Below are positions 23,691-34,661 of a stretch of DNA of 64,000 bases, piece after piece (the stretch's first letter is position 1; each line of letters starts with the position of its first letter). The translations under genes and the position numbers were made by a program. The stretch lies in contig OX637394.1 of the NCBI GenBank assembly GCA_951799425.1, positions 12,890,501-12,954,500 on the forward strand. Direction: 5' to 3'. The notes beneath the pieces are model-generated. The model was not told the origin of the DNA and did not search any database. It saw only the letters and a list, made by a program, of their open reading frames with translations. Source of the DNA: Ilex aquifolium (taxonomy: Eukaryota; Streptophyta; Magnoliopsida; Aquifoliales; Aquifoliaceae).

Positions 23691-24837
23691 GGGATTTTGG
23701 GGGGGGGGGGGGGGGTTTGCGGGGTGTGGAGGGAATTTGGTAGGGTAGGCGGTAAAAATAAGGCAATGGGTGACCAATTGAACCGGTTGTAGGAAGAGAA
23801 GATAGAGGGGGAAACAGTTTGGGCCCTTTTCCTAATTGGGTTCATGTTCAACATAACGAGCAACTTTTTCTTTTTCCTTTTTTTGTCAAGTAAAAAGTAT
23901 TATATTACTTGAGAAATATAACAAAAAGACCTTCAAAATTGTTTAGGGTATTTTTTTTAAAGTTAAAAAAATTCGTTTGAAATGACTTTTTAATTTTTTT
24001 ATGTTAAAATTAAAAAATAATTAATGTATGTATAAATTATGCATAATAGTTCCCAAAATAAGAATTTTAATTTTTTTTACGGCATTAATAATATTTTAGG
24101 AATATAATAAACTAAAAAATTATATAAAACCCGCAACAAAACTCCAAAAAATTGAAAAAAAAACTCATAAAATTAGTTTTTTGAATCAATTTAAATAAGC
24201 ATTTTTGGGTCTAAAAAGTTGCTGCATAAGCTGGTAAAAAAATCAAAAGTCTAAACGAATTTGGTTTATTTTATTCCAAAATCCTTAAAATCTATCTATT
24301 TAAACTAATTCTAAACAGACCCAACATTAAAAATTCAATTGACGATGAACATTTATATTTTGATAATTTTTAAATTACGCAATTTAAAATTAAAGTGAAC
24401 AGAGAGAAAAAATATGAGACATGTAAAAGAGGAGTGGGTATGAATTAGTAGAGTTGTCTAGTAGTAAAAAGTGTATTAATTGAGTTGTTTGACATTAAAC
24501 ATCGTATTGAAAAAAAAGATATTTTTTAGCAAGGAAAAAAAATTAAAATGAATTTTATACCATTGAATTAACCATTATTATGTTTTTATAAATTAAAAAT
24601 TCAACTTTTTAACTTCAATATCTATTATGAATTAAAAATTGACTTTATTTACTGACCTGATAATACAATTTCATTAAAATCATTTGATGAAGAGCAAATT
24701 CTAATATTTGAATGAGATTTACAATTAATTCAAAAGTTATAGTAAATCAAGTTAACAAATAAAATTAAATTTTTAGATTCAAATAGCATTACTCACCTAT
24801 TATATATCTATTGATTCTTATATCGCCTGCATTTTTT
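23691..24837. other. AT-rich intergenic DNA with G17 run
   Basis: A run of 17 G lies at 23699-23715, followed by AT-rich non-coding DNA. No element ends recognised. Confidence 0.5.
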
Positions 24838-24846
24838 GTGCTAACC

Positions 24847-25462
24847 TATGAAGCACGGATACGGATACGGCGATACGGGATACGACGATACGGCAAAATT
24901 TAAAAAAATAGGATACGGATACGACTATAATAAAATATTTTTATTATTTTCAACCAACTTAATACTTATATATTTTGGTAGTTCTTTAACATATAATAAG
25001 AAAAATTAGTAATTCTTTTTAGTTTCAAGAAAATATATATCGTATCGCTGTGGTATATTCACAAAGTGAAGTGACAAATTAAAGGAATCAAAGCTAATAT
25101 TTACCTAGTATTTAGAAGTAATTTTGCTAAAATTATAATGTAATAACTTTATTTTATACTCTTTTGACATGTAATTTTAGATAATACTTAAAAAACACTC
25201 ATGTACTTTTGAAGTAATATGAATTTGTTGTTAATGTATTGTATGGTATGTAAATTCGAAAAGAGATGTTAAAAGTTCAACTAAAAAATTATATATGTTG
25301 GTCGACTACAAAAGTATCCGTGAAGTATCCTAATATTTAATTATTATCGGATACGTAGAAAGTGTATCCGATACGTATCGGACGAGTATCCGACGAGTAT
25401 CGTATCCGTAAAGTATCCGATACGAATACGTCAACCTCAACGAAGTATCCGTGCTATGATAG
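24847..25462. mobile_element. Mutator-like MITE, 616 bp, with ATACGG-rich ends
   Basis: Flanked by a perfect 9-bp direct repeat GTGCTAACC (24838-24846 and 25463-25471), the duplication size of Mutator-like elements. The left end TATGAAGCACGGATACGG is mirrored at the right by CCGTGCTATGATA. Both subterminal zones are built of repeated GGATACG/CGTATCC words. AT-rich centre, no transposase. Confidence 0.8.
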
Positions 25463-25471
25463 GTGCTAACC

Positions 25472-25734
25472 AATTGTTTGGGCTTGAACTCGATTTCTCA
25501 AAGCAAACGAATTGCGTTGAACCCAAGTTAAAAAAAGAGTCTAATGTGCGCAGGTAGGCAGACTTTGGGTGGGGGCTGGTTTTATTTTTAAATCAACAAG
25601 TGGAGTGTTGACAGTGGCCATTCTGGATTGTGGCGTGCTATGTGGGGTCCATCCGTATGATCTCCTTAGTTGCTCTAGAGTCCGCATCAAATTTGACACG
25701 TGTAATCAGAGCTAACTGTTCTGACCGGAGAATA
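25472..25734. other. Spacer before the Helitron array
   Basis: No gene or repeat recognised in this 260-bp piece. Confidence 0.4.
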
Positions 25735-26261
25735 TCTATATAATAAAGTAGCTCACAATTCAAATCTCAAAAGATAAACAAAATGACTTTTGCTATTCGC
25801 GGTTGAGATCACTTTAAATTTTACTTTAAAGTTAATCTAACGGTTAATATTAACACTCCAAATTTAATAGGAAAAAGAGACCCCTAAGGGTGTGTTTGGG
25901 ATAACTTTTTAAAAGTACTTTTAGAACTTATAATTTTTCATATGTATATTAAAAAAAAAATAGTGTTTGAAACTGTCCCACCATTACCTCTACCACCACC
26001 ATCGCCACCACTATCACGGCCGCCGCCACCACCGCCGTTGCCACCACCACTGCCGCCGCCACCACCACCACCATCATCGCCGCCGCCACCACAACCATCA
26101 CCATCTCCTACCACCACCACCTCTCACCCCCACTACAACTGATATTTAAATTCATTTATTTATCCTCTATGTTTGTAATTTGATTTTGGATATAAATACA
26201 AATATATTTATTGTTTACCATTTTTTATTATTCTGTGCCTTCAGGCACAGGCAATAACTAG
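25735..26261 (+). mobile_element. Non-autonomous Helitron, array copy 1 (527 bp)
   Basis: Starts TCTATATAATAAAGTAG after an A and ends in the hairpin CTGTGCC-TTCA-GGCACAG, a short spacer and CTAG followed by T. This is the 5'-TC...CTRR-3' structure with A|T target expected of Helitrons. The interior holds a (CCA/CCG)n array at about 25978-26120 and no RepHel gene. Confidence 0.85.
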
Positions 26262-26265
26262 TATA

Positions 26266-26683
26266 TCTATATAATAAAGTAGCTTACAATTTAAATCTCA
26301 AAAGAATAACAAAATGACTTTTGTTATTCGCGGTTGAGATCGTTTTAAATTTTATTTTAAAATTAATCGAACGACTAATATTAACATCCTATATTTAATA
26401 GGAAAAATAAGTCCATAAGGGTGTGTTTGAAGTGACTTTTTAAAAGTACTTCTAGAAATTATTTTTCATAAGTATTTTAAAAAAAAAAATAGTGTTTGAA
26501 ACCGCTCCACCACCACCGCCACTACCACCACCACCATTGCGCCCGCCACCACCACCACCCCCACCACCACCACCGTCGGCACCACCATCACCATTATTGC
26601 CGCCATCACCGCCGCCACCACCGCTGCCGCCACCACCACCACCATTACCACCACTACTGCCGCCGCCACCGTTACCACCACCA

Positions 26684-26715
<32 letters not shown>

Positions 26716-26999
26716 GCCACCGCCGCCGTCGTCACTATCATCATCATCACTCAAAATCCACCACCACCGTCACCATTCCCACCCACGACTGCTACCACCA
26801 TGGTCATCGCCTTACCCACCACAACCATCACCGTCTCCCACCATCACCATTGTCGCCCACCACTGCTCACCCCCCACTACAATCGATACTTAAATTTCTT
26901 TATCTCTCCTCTATATTTGCAATTTGATTTTGGGTGTGAATACAAATATGTTGACCTTTTTTTTATTACTCCGTGCCTTCAGGCACGTGAAATAACTAG
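26266..26999 (+). mobile_element. Non-autonomous Helitron, array copy 2 (734 bp)
   Basis: Same 5' end as copy 1 (TCTATATAATAAAGTAG) and a 3' hairpin CGTGCC-TTCA-GGCACG followed by CTAG. Separated from copy 1 by only TATA. Contains the longest triplet array (about 26505-26740). Confidence 0.85.
26505..26740. repeat. CCA/CCG/CCT triplet array
   Basis: Trinucleotide repeat in Helitron copy 2; sister arrays at about 25978-26120 and 27242-27485. Translations in every frame are homopolymer-like (Pro, His, Gly, Val), so no gene is called. Confidence 0.9.
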
Positions 27000-27003
27000 T
27001 ATA

Positions 27004-27667
27004 TCTATATAATAAAGTAGTTTATAATTCAAATCTTAAAAGATAAGCAAAATTACTTTTACTTTTCGTGGTTGAGATCTCTTTAAATTATACTTTAAAG
27101 TTAATCCGACGGTTAATATAAACATCTCAAATTTAATGGAAAAAATGAACCTCTAAGTATGTGTTTGGAGTTACTTTTTAAAAGTACTTCTAGAAATTAT
27201 TTCTCATAAGTACTTCAAAAAAAAAAATAGTGTTTAAAACCGCCCCACCACTACCTCTATCACCGCCACCCCCACCACCACTACCACCACTACCACCACC
27301 ACCGTCGTCGTCGCCGCCATCACCACCACCATCACCACCACCGTCGTCGTCGCCGCCATCACCACCATCGCCGCCACCACCACCGCCGTCGCCACCACCA
27401 TTGCAGCCACCGCCACCGCCACCACCACCACCACCACAACTGCCACCGCCACCACCACCGCCGTCGCCACCGCCACCACGGTCATTGCCACTCACCATAA
27501 CCATCACCGTCTCCTACCACCACCACCTCTCACCCCCACTACAACCGATACTTAAATTCATTTATCTCTCCTCTATGTTTATGATTTAATTTTGGATATG
27601 AATACAAATATGTTTATTGTTTACCATTTTTTATTACTCTGTGTCTTCAGGCACAGACAATAACTAG
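27004..27667 (+). mobile_element. Non-autonomous Helitron, array copy 3 (664 bp)
   Basis: Same 5' end; the 3' hairpin is CTGTGTC-TTCA-GGCACAG with one G-T wobble, then CTAG and T. Separated from copy 2 by TATA. The triplet array at about 27242-27485 differs in length and phase pattern from the other two. Confidence 0.85.
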
Positions 27668-28510
27668 TTATCATATATAGTTGAAGAATCACTTTGAACA
27701 GTCGGAGTTCGTTCACAGTTGCCTGTTAAACCAACGAAGTTACTGGAGTCAGATTCGAGTTCGGGTTGTTTTGAGTTCAATTAATTTTATTTGTTTTGTA
27801 ATATTATCCAAAGAAAAAATTCTTTAGATTTATTTTCACTCTAGTCAAGTGAGAGTGGAGTTGAATTGAATTTAATTATCAAGCTCGAGCAGAATCTTAG
27901 TAAACCTGCCGGTGAGGTGAGCTGGTTCTAAGAACTAATCTAGTTTGAGCTTTTAAAAGAGAAAATAAGGCATAGACTGGTTGTCATTGACTGGTTGTTC
28001 TCTTGCCAAATTGTTAAGGGCAAGTTGGTGAGGGATGAATGCCTTTTGGGGTAGGGGTAGGGGTAGGGGTAGGGGTAGTGGGGTAGGGGAGGGATGGTAT
28101 ATTGATACACATACATAAGTATTACTATACACAACATTAAGGTTAATCCTGACATCAGAAAAAGGGGAAAAATTAAGAATCAACGCTAGATAAAAAGTAC
28201 TTAAAAACTAAAACGAAATGATATTTAAAACAAATATTACCAAATGGTACCTAAATTCAGTCCAAAGGAAAAAAGGCAATGCAACAAAACAGGACAAACC
28301 ATGTAAAACATAAAACTAAAAGAAGAATTGGGAGCCCCAACATGCTTAATAATGGAAATTAGAATACAAAATTTTCATCTTGCCAACTTGTCACCCATAA
28401 CAATCGAGTATTGGGTCAAACCGGACAACCAACAAAAAAAAAAAAATGCAAAAATGAGCATACAAATAAAAAAAAGCATCTGTAATTTATGTAATAATGG
28501 AAAATTTTGT
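27668..28510. other. Intergenic DNA
   Basis: No gene. Contains the G-rich repeat at 28048-28093; the rest is AT-rich. Confidence 0.5.
28048..28093 (+). repeat. GGGGTA repeat, G-quadruplex-capable
   Basis: Five GGGGTA units, then GTGGGGTAGGGGAGGG. More than four runs of at least three G lie within 46 bp on the plus strand. Confidence 0.9.
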
Positions 28511-28514
28511 TAAT

Positions 28515-28662
28515 CTCATACTTTCTAAACTCGGGTTAACAATACGAGAATGTCAATCGCGTACTTTCTAAACTTAGAAATACGTGACTTGATTAATCGT
28601 GACTGTCAATCGCGTATTTTCTAAACTTGGGTTAACAATACGTCACTTGATTAATCGTGCGT
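28515..28662. repeat. Degenerate tandem repeat, about 2.5 copies
   Basis: The core TA(C/T)TTTCTAAACT occurs three times (near 28520, 28562 and 28616). GGGTTAACAATACG, TGTCAATCGCGTA and ACTTGATTAATCGTG are each repeated once, with order preserved. Confidence 0.7.
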
Positions 28663-30189
28663 AATCACCCAGAAATTCTGCATTTAAGAGAAATGTAAAT
28701 AGAACCTACAGTTTGCCTATCCTAGCTAACCATATGGATAGTAGTGAAGTTCTTTGCAGCCATATTGTGCTTAGTATTCACTTAAATATTATTATTTTTT
28801 GGTTTAATGGTGAGAGATATTTGGGTCAACTAACGCGTATTTTGACTAATCCCTTTCCCGGTCCGATCAAAGACAGATTATCAATGCCGGAATTAGGGTA
28901 TTCATGAGGGATATTCCTCATGGCCCGACCCCAAGGAATTGACAAGATTCAAAATCAAGAGATCTAAATTTACAACTCATTCCTATTATCACTTAAAATA
29001 CCTGTTAGAGCTAGTTACTTATCATTTTCACATGTTGCCAATTTGGTCCTGCAACATGTAAAGACCCTTCCAAGCTGGTACTAATTGTAAAATATCTAAA
29101 GCTACTATGTAGTTGGCCACTTGTGACAAGATATGTTAAGGTGGCCACCCAGATTCAGCTCCTCCCCTAAGATATTTTTTGGGATAGACATGGACAAATT
29201 TAATGATTTGATTGTCTACTTGGTCTCCAAAGTTTTGCATCATTAGGTTAGTTATAAGTGGATGACGCTCACTTGTAATTCAACACCTATAATCGATTAG
29301 GTTTCATAATAATATTTTCCATTGTGCAATCAACAAGCACTTCTCCCACTGGTTGGAGGGAGGTAAAAGGGTTGTCAACCTCAATCGTTTATGATATATA
29401 TGCTCGAATTGTGTTATATTTATTATTCTTGTTAGTTGGTTGTGCAATCATATTGAATTGTCATATCCCTAAGTGGTATAACTTCTCCTTGCACTTGCGT
29501 TGAGGTCTCTTTCTCGCCGAACAAGAAAGACGTAAAAAAGAATGATATACAGGTAGGAGAAAATCTTGTTTAGTTTAAATTATTATTTTTTTCCAAGTCT
29601 ATCGTTTTGATTTGAAGATGAGATACGTATGATATACTATTATTAAACGGAGGGAGAGAGTTTGTCCAAGGTATTTGTTTTTTTTTCTCATGTGAATCAA
29701 ATTATTGATATTATAAGATGGAAAACTTGGTTTTTTTTTAATATCCGCAATGGGTTTTGAATATCCGATTCCTCCTTTTTGTTTGGTGTTGTATTGGTAC
29801 TTTACCAACCATGTTAAAATGATTTTGATGAAATAATGAAATAAATGAGCCTTAAACCAAGAGGGTTGGATAGCAAAACGTTTTGGAGAAGTGTTGTTCC
29901 CCTATGTTTTATAACAATAGATGTGGTACATGGTTAATCTGAAAATTTTACGACTTGTTTGGTTATCGAATTAAGGTGGGTAATGTGGAAAGTGGTATAA
30001 AGATTATCTAATCTGACTTTATTATATGTATTTGGCTTTAATCCTTCCAAAAACTAACAATATGAGAGGTGGTATTATATATAATGCTTACGGTTAATTT
30101 GTCCACTCCCTATATAGAGTTGGAATGAGATAATTTTAGCCTTAGAAAAAGCCCTTGGGACTATAATTGCTACCTATCACCACTACTAT
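28663..30189. other. Intergenic DNA, no gene seen
   Basis: AT-rich; short frames here have no conserved pattern. A block at 29940-30130 has the TTTGGTT-type words common in old plant MITEs, without definable ends. Confidence 0.45.
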
Positions 30190-30367
30190 TAGCGGTGTCA
30201 ATTGTGTCGAGTTAAACGGTTACGTGTCGGGTTAAACATGTGACATGTGAAAAACATATAAATCCATACACGATACGTTTAATAAATGGATAAATTTTTT
30301 TAACACGAACACGAATCGTTTAATAAACGGGTAACACAACACAACTCATTTAACCCGTTTAAAAACA
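30190..30367 (-). mobile_element. Terminal fragment of the 55-kb hAT family
   Basis: Begins TAGCGGTGTCAA. On the minus strand it follows the 3' end of the hAT element at 59600-59801 word by word: CGTGTCGGGTTAAAC, then CGTTTAATAAACGGGTAACAC. Only this end is recognisable; the other end is absent from the next kilobase. Old truncated copy. Confidence 0.75.
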
Positions 30368-31086
30368 GTAAAAAAAATAGCAAAATAAGTATTATTTTAA
30401 CAAATTTTTATACTTCATTTTGCTTGCAACTATACTTTCCTCAATTGAAGGAGTTCTAGCCAAAAGCCCATGTAAAAGTTACACCACAAAGGTTAGCCAA
30501 AATAAGAAGTCCACTATATATGTTAAATTATTATACACATGTAAATATATGTTATATTTTGTTCTTCAGTATGCAATAATATAATAATATTATAAGGGAT
30601 CTAATGAATCTATTTACACAAAATAAAAATTAATAATTCTATAATATAATTAGACAGACAAATTTTTTTTGACCAGAGAACACTACAACACTTCTACTTA
30701 AAAGCAGAAGTGTCATATGTCCTTATAACTCACACACACACCCAAAGGCTATCCGATGTGGGATAGCCCCATTAGATAGACAAATGACTAAAGGGAGTTG
30801 GAGAGATACATAAATAAATAATAGATTTGTTATTCAAAGACTTATAAAATAAATTAATAATTAAATTGAACAATAATTAAAATACGGATTAATTATTTAG
30901 TACCTAATTTATTATTTAATTTAATTACTCATATAATTTACGTTTTCTATAAAAAAAAATTATTTAAATTTATTTACGTATAACGCGCATTGTGCATTAG
31001 TAGTCCTTTAAAATGTTAAAGTATGTATTCTTTTTAACACAATATAGGAGAGGGAAATTGGAATTTGATTTACAAGATGGATGGCC
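30368..31086. other. Intergenic DNA with twin hairpins
   Basis: AT-rich apart from two strong stem-loops at 30688-30768; no gene seen. Confidence 0.45.
30688..30768. repeat. Two adjacent stem-loops
   Basis: Stem 1: ACACTTCTACT-TAAA-AGCAGAAGTGT (30688-30713, one mismatch). Stem 2: GGCTATCC-GATGTG-GGATAGCC (30747-30768, perfect). The CCGATGTGGGA word recurs near the ends of many plant retroelements, so this may be an element end, but none is defined. Confidence 0.6.
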
Positions 31087-31104
31087 GTAAATAACACTTT
31101 ACTA

Positions 31105-31958
31105 ACACTTTACAAATCTAAAGGTAGTTCAAGTGGTAATAAGAATGAGATATAAACGCAGATACTATGAATTCGAACCTTGACAACTCATTGAGGTCAG
31201 GTTATGAGGAATTTATTTTTCATGAATAATTTAGTCCTGACGTTGATGGTTTGCTTTTGATCGAACTAAGGAACAGTGGCATAGCAAAAAAATTTATTCA
31301 GAGTGAGCACACTAACTATAAACTTAATTTTTTTTTTCACTTAGATAAAAGTAACATAATACATTTAAATTTATTATATTATATTTAATACTCAAACATT
31401 TATTAGATACAAAAATAGTTTAACATCGATATGCGTAGAATATACAAAAAATAAATAAATAATGAAAAGAGGCTAATTATACTTATTTACAATTGATTTC
31501 GATGAGTTTTCATACTTTAAAGACGTTATATGATAACTTCATTATTCATATTATGAAAAATATCTTTTTCTATACAAATAATTAACTCACTCTTTTGATT
31601 ATGTAACTTAATCCTCACAATTTTTATAACTTAAAAAATTAAATTTGACACAACAAAAACTTGTTTAGGCGCGTCCGTAAAGTGTAAAGTGTTCAAAAAA
31701 TTCATAGTTAATTAAGTATTTGTCTATAGTACTTGATAGAACAAAAAATTGATAAATTGGATATAAAATATAAACTGTGGTTATCATAAAATATACCAAA
31801 AAAAATTTAAAATATATAGGTAATAAATTTATAAAAAAATTTAGGGTGAGCCTGTGTCCCCTGGTCCACTAGTGGCTCCACCACTGCCAATGAAGAGATT
31901 AATCGAAATCTATATAACTTGGTCCGAATCTCGCTAACTGTTGAAAAAAAAAAAAAAA
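31105..31958 (+). mobile_element. tRNA-derived SINE, split by a hAT MITE
   Basis: Flanked by a perfect 18-bp direct repeat GTAAATAACACTTTACTA (31087-31104 and 31959-31976), the mark of L1-type target-primed insertion. It has an A-box-like TAGTTCAAGTGG (31125-31136), a B-box-like ATTCGAACC (31171-31179) and an A15 tail (31944-31958). Without the inserted MITE the element is about 230 bp, a usual plant SINE length. The Pol III boxes are near consensus but not perfect. Confidence 0.8.
31274..31886. mobile_element. hAT-type MITE nested in the SINE, 613 bp
   Basis: Left end CAGTGGCATAGC; right end GTGGCTCCACCACTG, its imperfect inverse (CAGTGG-GGAGCCAC type, very common in plants). The flanks CTAAGGAA and CCAATGAA match at 6 of 8 positions, an aged 8-bp duplication. 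AT-rich, non-coding. Confidence 0.7.
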
Positions 31959-31976
31959 GTAAATAACACTTTACTA

Positions 31977-33048
31977 CTAAAGACAGAACCGACAAATAGC
32001 GACTATGGTGGGCATGCATGACTGGTGTAGGTGGGTGTTAAAACGTCCCGTCACAGCCAGCACTCACATAACACTACTTTGGACTTTATTAAAACTTCCA
32101 ATTTTTGTTTGGCATTACACCAACTGTATGGTCTTTAGCAAGTGGGTGATAATAATACATGCATGGTTGTGCTTTGCCTTCAAGTCCTTCACCAACCCTA
32201 CCTTCACTACCTGATTGGATGGGTCCAAGGTTCGAAATTACTCTCTCTCTCTCACACACACACACTTTGTGTGTCTCCTATTTGATCATTCAACATTGTC
32301 GATTCACCCTGTGTCCAAAGAAGCCAGAGTTTTGGTCTCAAATTTGTTTGGTACCATGGTGCCGTGTCTTTCTAGGTTTGAATTTGTTTGGACTTTATTC
32401 TATGTCGTGTTTGAATAACATTCTAATGCGTGGAAGGTATTCATTGTTACACCAAGCAAATTAGATATAGACTTAAATGTAGTTAGATATAGAGTCTGTT
32501 GTTGTCTTTACGTCACAACATAAGCCACAACCAAGGATCCATAGGGAATGCTAGAAGAGAGAGAATACTTTTGAATACGACCGGTAAGAGTTTGGTTAGC
32601 GAATGATGAATAATAATTAGCATATAATCTTTCTCGCATCAAATTAATTTTCTCATAAATAAATAACTTTTTCCCCCCTCTGAAAACAGAAGAAAGATAA
32701 AATTCTCCAATGAGAGCGATTACATATGATTTAAATTCCGGATTTGCCATATATTTACAATTTTAATTTGTCAATTATTTCCATATCAAAGCCATGTGTT
32801 GTATTATATGATTTTTTTTTATATATATTTTATAAAATCCTAGGACTATTGACTTTTTACATAATCTTTGTTTTCTACATTCCCCTAGTCTTGTTTTTTT
32901 CGTTAGCTTGCATTGTGCATGGTCCCAAATAGTATGGCCCCCCTAGGTGCACAATTTGGCAAGTTGATGAAACACAAGAATAGGACATCAGTTCTGTGAT
33001 ATAACCTCCATCTAATATGTTGTGATCCCTCTAATCTAGCTGTACACA
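31977..33048. other. Intergenic DNA, no gene seen
   Basis: Contains a CT/CA microsatellite at about 32240-32266 and otherwise no recognisable structure. Confidence 0.45.
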
Positions 33049-33186
33049 ATGGCTGTTCCATGGATTTTGTTCAGTTACAGCAAGTCCCACCCCAGGCGAA
33101 ATGATTTTGCTGCAAGATCAACAAGGTATCAAGACTTTGAGGAAGAAGACATTCGTATAAAAGATCACGGCTACATTTATGAGTGA
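33049..33186 (+). CDS. Unrecognised 45-residue reading frame
   Basis: ATG to TGA, starting MAVPWILFSYSKSHPRRNDF and ending DIRIKDHGYIYE. It stands out because the surrounding 500 bp are less AT-rich than the neighbourhood and codon use looks ordinary for a plant exon. I do not recognise the product. It could be a small gene, the first exon of a longer one, or chance. No TATA box or splice partner is obvious. Low confidence. Confidence 0.25.
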   Translation: MAVPWILFSYSKSHPRRNDFAARSTRYQDFEEEDIRIKDHGYIYE

Positions 33187-34039
33187 TCTTTCCCAATTCT
33201 TAAAGCTGGTGGTGATCTCACTTTCGAAAGAGAGTCTCGGAGTTTGCCGAGGATGGAGAGCTTTCATTGAAAGAGGGTCCAGGGAGTGCCAACCCACTGG
33301 AACGTAGGCAGCCGGCGGACCGGGAATTTAATGTAAAAAAGACCCACTTTGGGCAGTTCTTAGAGCAATGGCATACTAATTGTATGAACTAGCACATGCT
33401 TTTTCTAGAAAAAATATCTTCCAAGGAGATTTTACATTTCAATTTCCAGTAGCCGTAAATTATCATGGTAAAACAGAGTAGTTAATTAAGCAGAGAATAA
33501 CTGAAAAGGAAAGAAAATAAAAAGAAACCCATAATATTTAGCTATGCACTCAATGTGGTAATAACCCGTAAAGATAGTTTGGATTACAGGACTTCTGTTT
33601 GAGTCTCGTAAGAAACTTCCTAATTATCCTAATACCGAATGATGTCAAAGTGTCTACTCCATAGTACCCTCTTATTATTATCAAGCTGGGTCTAGGAGTT
33701 TAAAGAATCCATTCATTAATATCATAATAGTATGATGTTAATGAATGGATTCGCCACGGTAATGATAAATGGATAGTATATGGATACTCCATAGTACCCT
33801 CTTATTGAATTTGACCGTGGCAATATGCTCGCGGTCACTACTCCAATTGGTTTTTTTTTTTTCACAAGCCCATAGCCTCTGTTCAATAAAGTTGGGCGCA
33901 GTCTATGATTGCTCATCAGTTTCAGATCCAGTCCAGCAATCCAAAGTTGAGGCACATAAGAATCTCTCTTCAAAATACCATAAACAAACATCCACAAGCA
34001 TTTTTCACTTTGATGATACCTTGAATATGCTTAAGGTTG
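33187..34039. other. Intergenic DNA with hairpin cluster
   Basis: No gene. The supported structure is the hairpin and repeat cluster at 33655-33828. Confidence 0.45.
33655..33828. repeat. Hairpin flanked by direct repeats and a second inverted repeat
   Basis: A 21-bp stem (33705-33725 against 33732-33752, one mismatch, 6-nt loop) begins GAATCCATTCATTAA. The 20-bp word TACTCCATAGTACCCTCTTA occurs on both sides (near 33656 and 33783). Directly after the stem, GCCACGGT (33753-33760) is inverted as ACCGTGGC at about 33821. Confidence 0.75.
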
Positions 34040-34661
34040 AGCTAGGTAATTTGAGTCGTACTCTTCTAGATCGGGAGCCCAGTTCGCTTTGGATGTCCAT
34101 GGAGCTCGAGGTTAGACATCGAGCTCCCTGTAACTGCATCTCAAGGAGGGCAACATAGAAAACAGTTGGCTTGCACCAAATACCACCCCGATAGTAACAG
34201 TCGTTTATCCAGGCAGAAGAATCGAAACGGCACCAACACTCTCCACAACTATTGCGGGATAGTAGCAACAGTTACAAGGAGGAGCAAGGATCACACCAAA
34301 AATCAAGCAAAGCTCAGGGTCAACTATAAATAAGGGGCATAACCCCCAGCAATACAGACAAGTCATTGTAGCTAAAACAAGAATTCTATAATCTCTTTTC
34401 TTATCAATATAAGTCCCAAGAGTAAGAGATTCCCTTGAGAGTGAATTAGCAGAGCTCCCGAAATAGTGAACCACTATAAACTCGTCGCGTGTTAACTCCC
34501 ACTCCCTCGTCCCAAATCTTAAAGAGCCTAGAAGCTCAGATTGAATAACTCAGTGCTCACCAAATTCATATCTCTGTTTGTTCGTGTCACATGCACCATC
34601 AGTTGGCACCGTCTGTGAGAACGACTGTTCCTGTTAAAATTTTACTGATTTTTTTCAATAA

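Noticed and set aside
25938-27510. Long Pro-, His-, Gly- and Val-rich reading frames on both strands
   Set aside because: They are translations of CCA/CCG triplet arrays inside the Helitrons; open in all frames and with no conserved domain.
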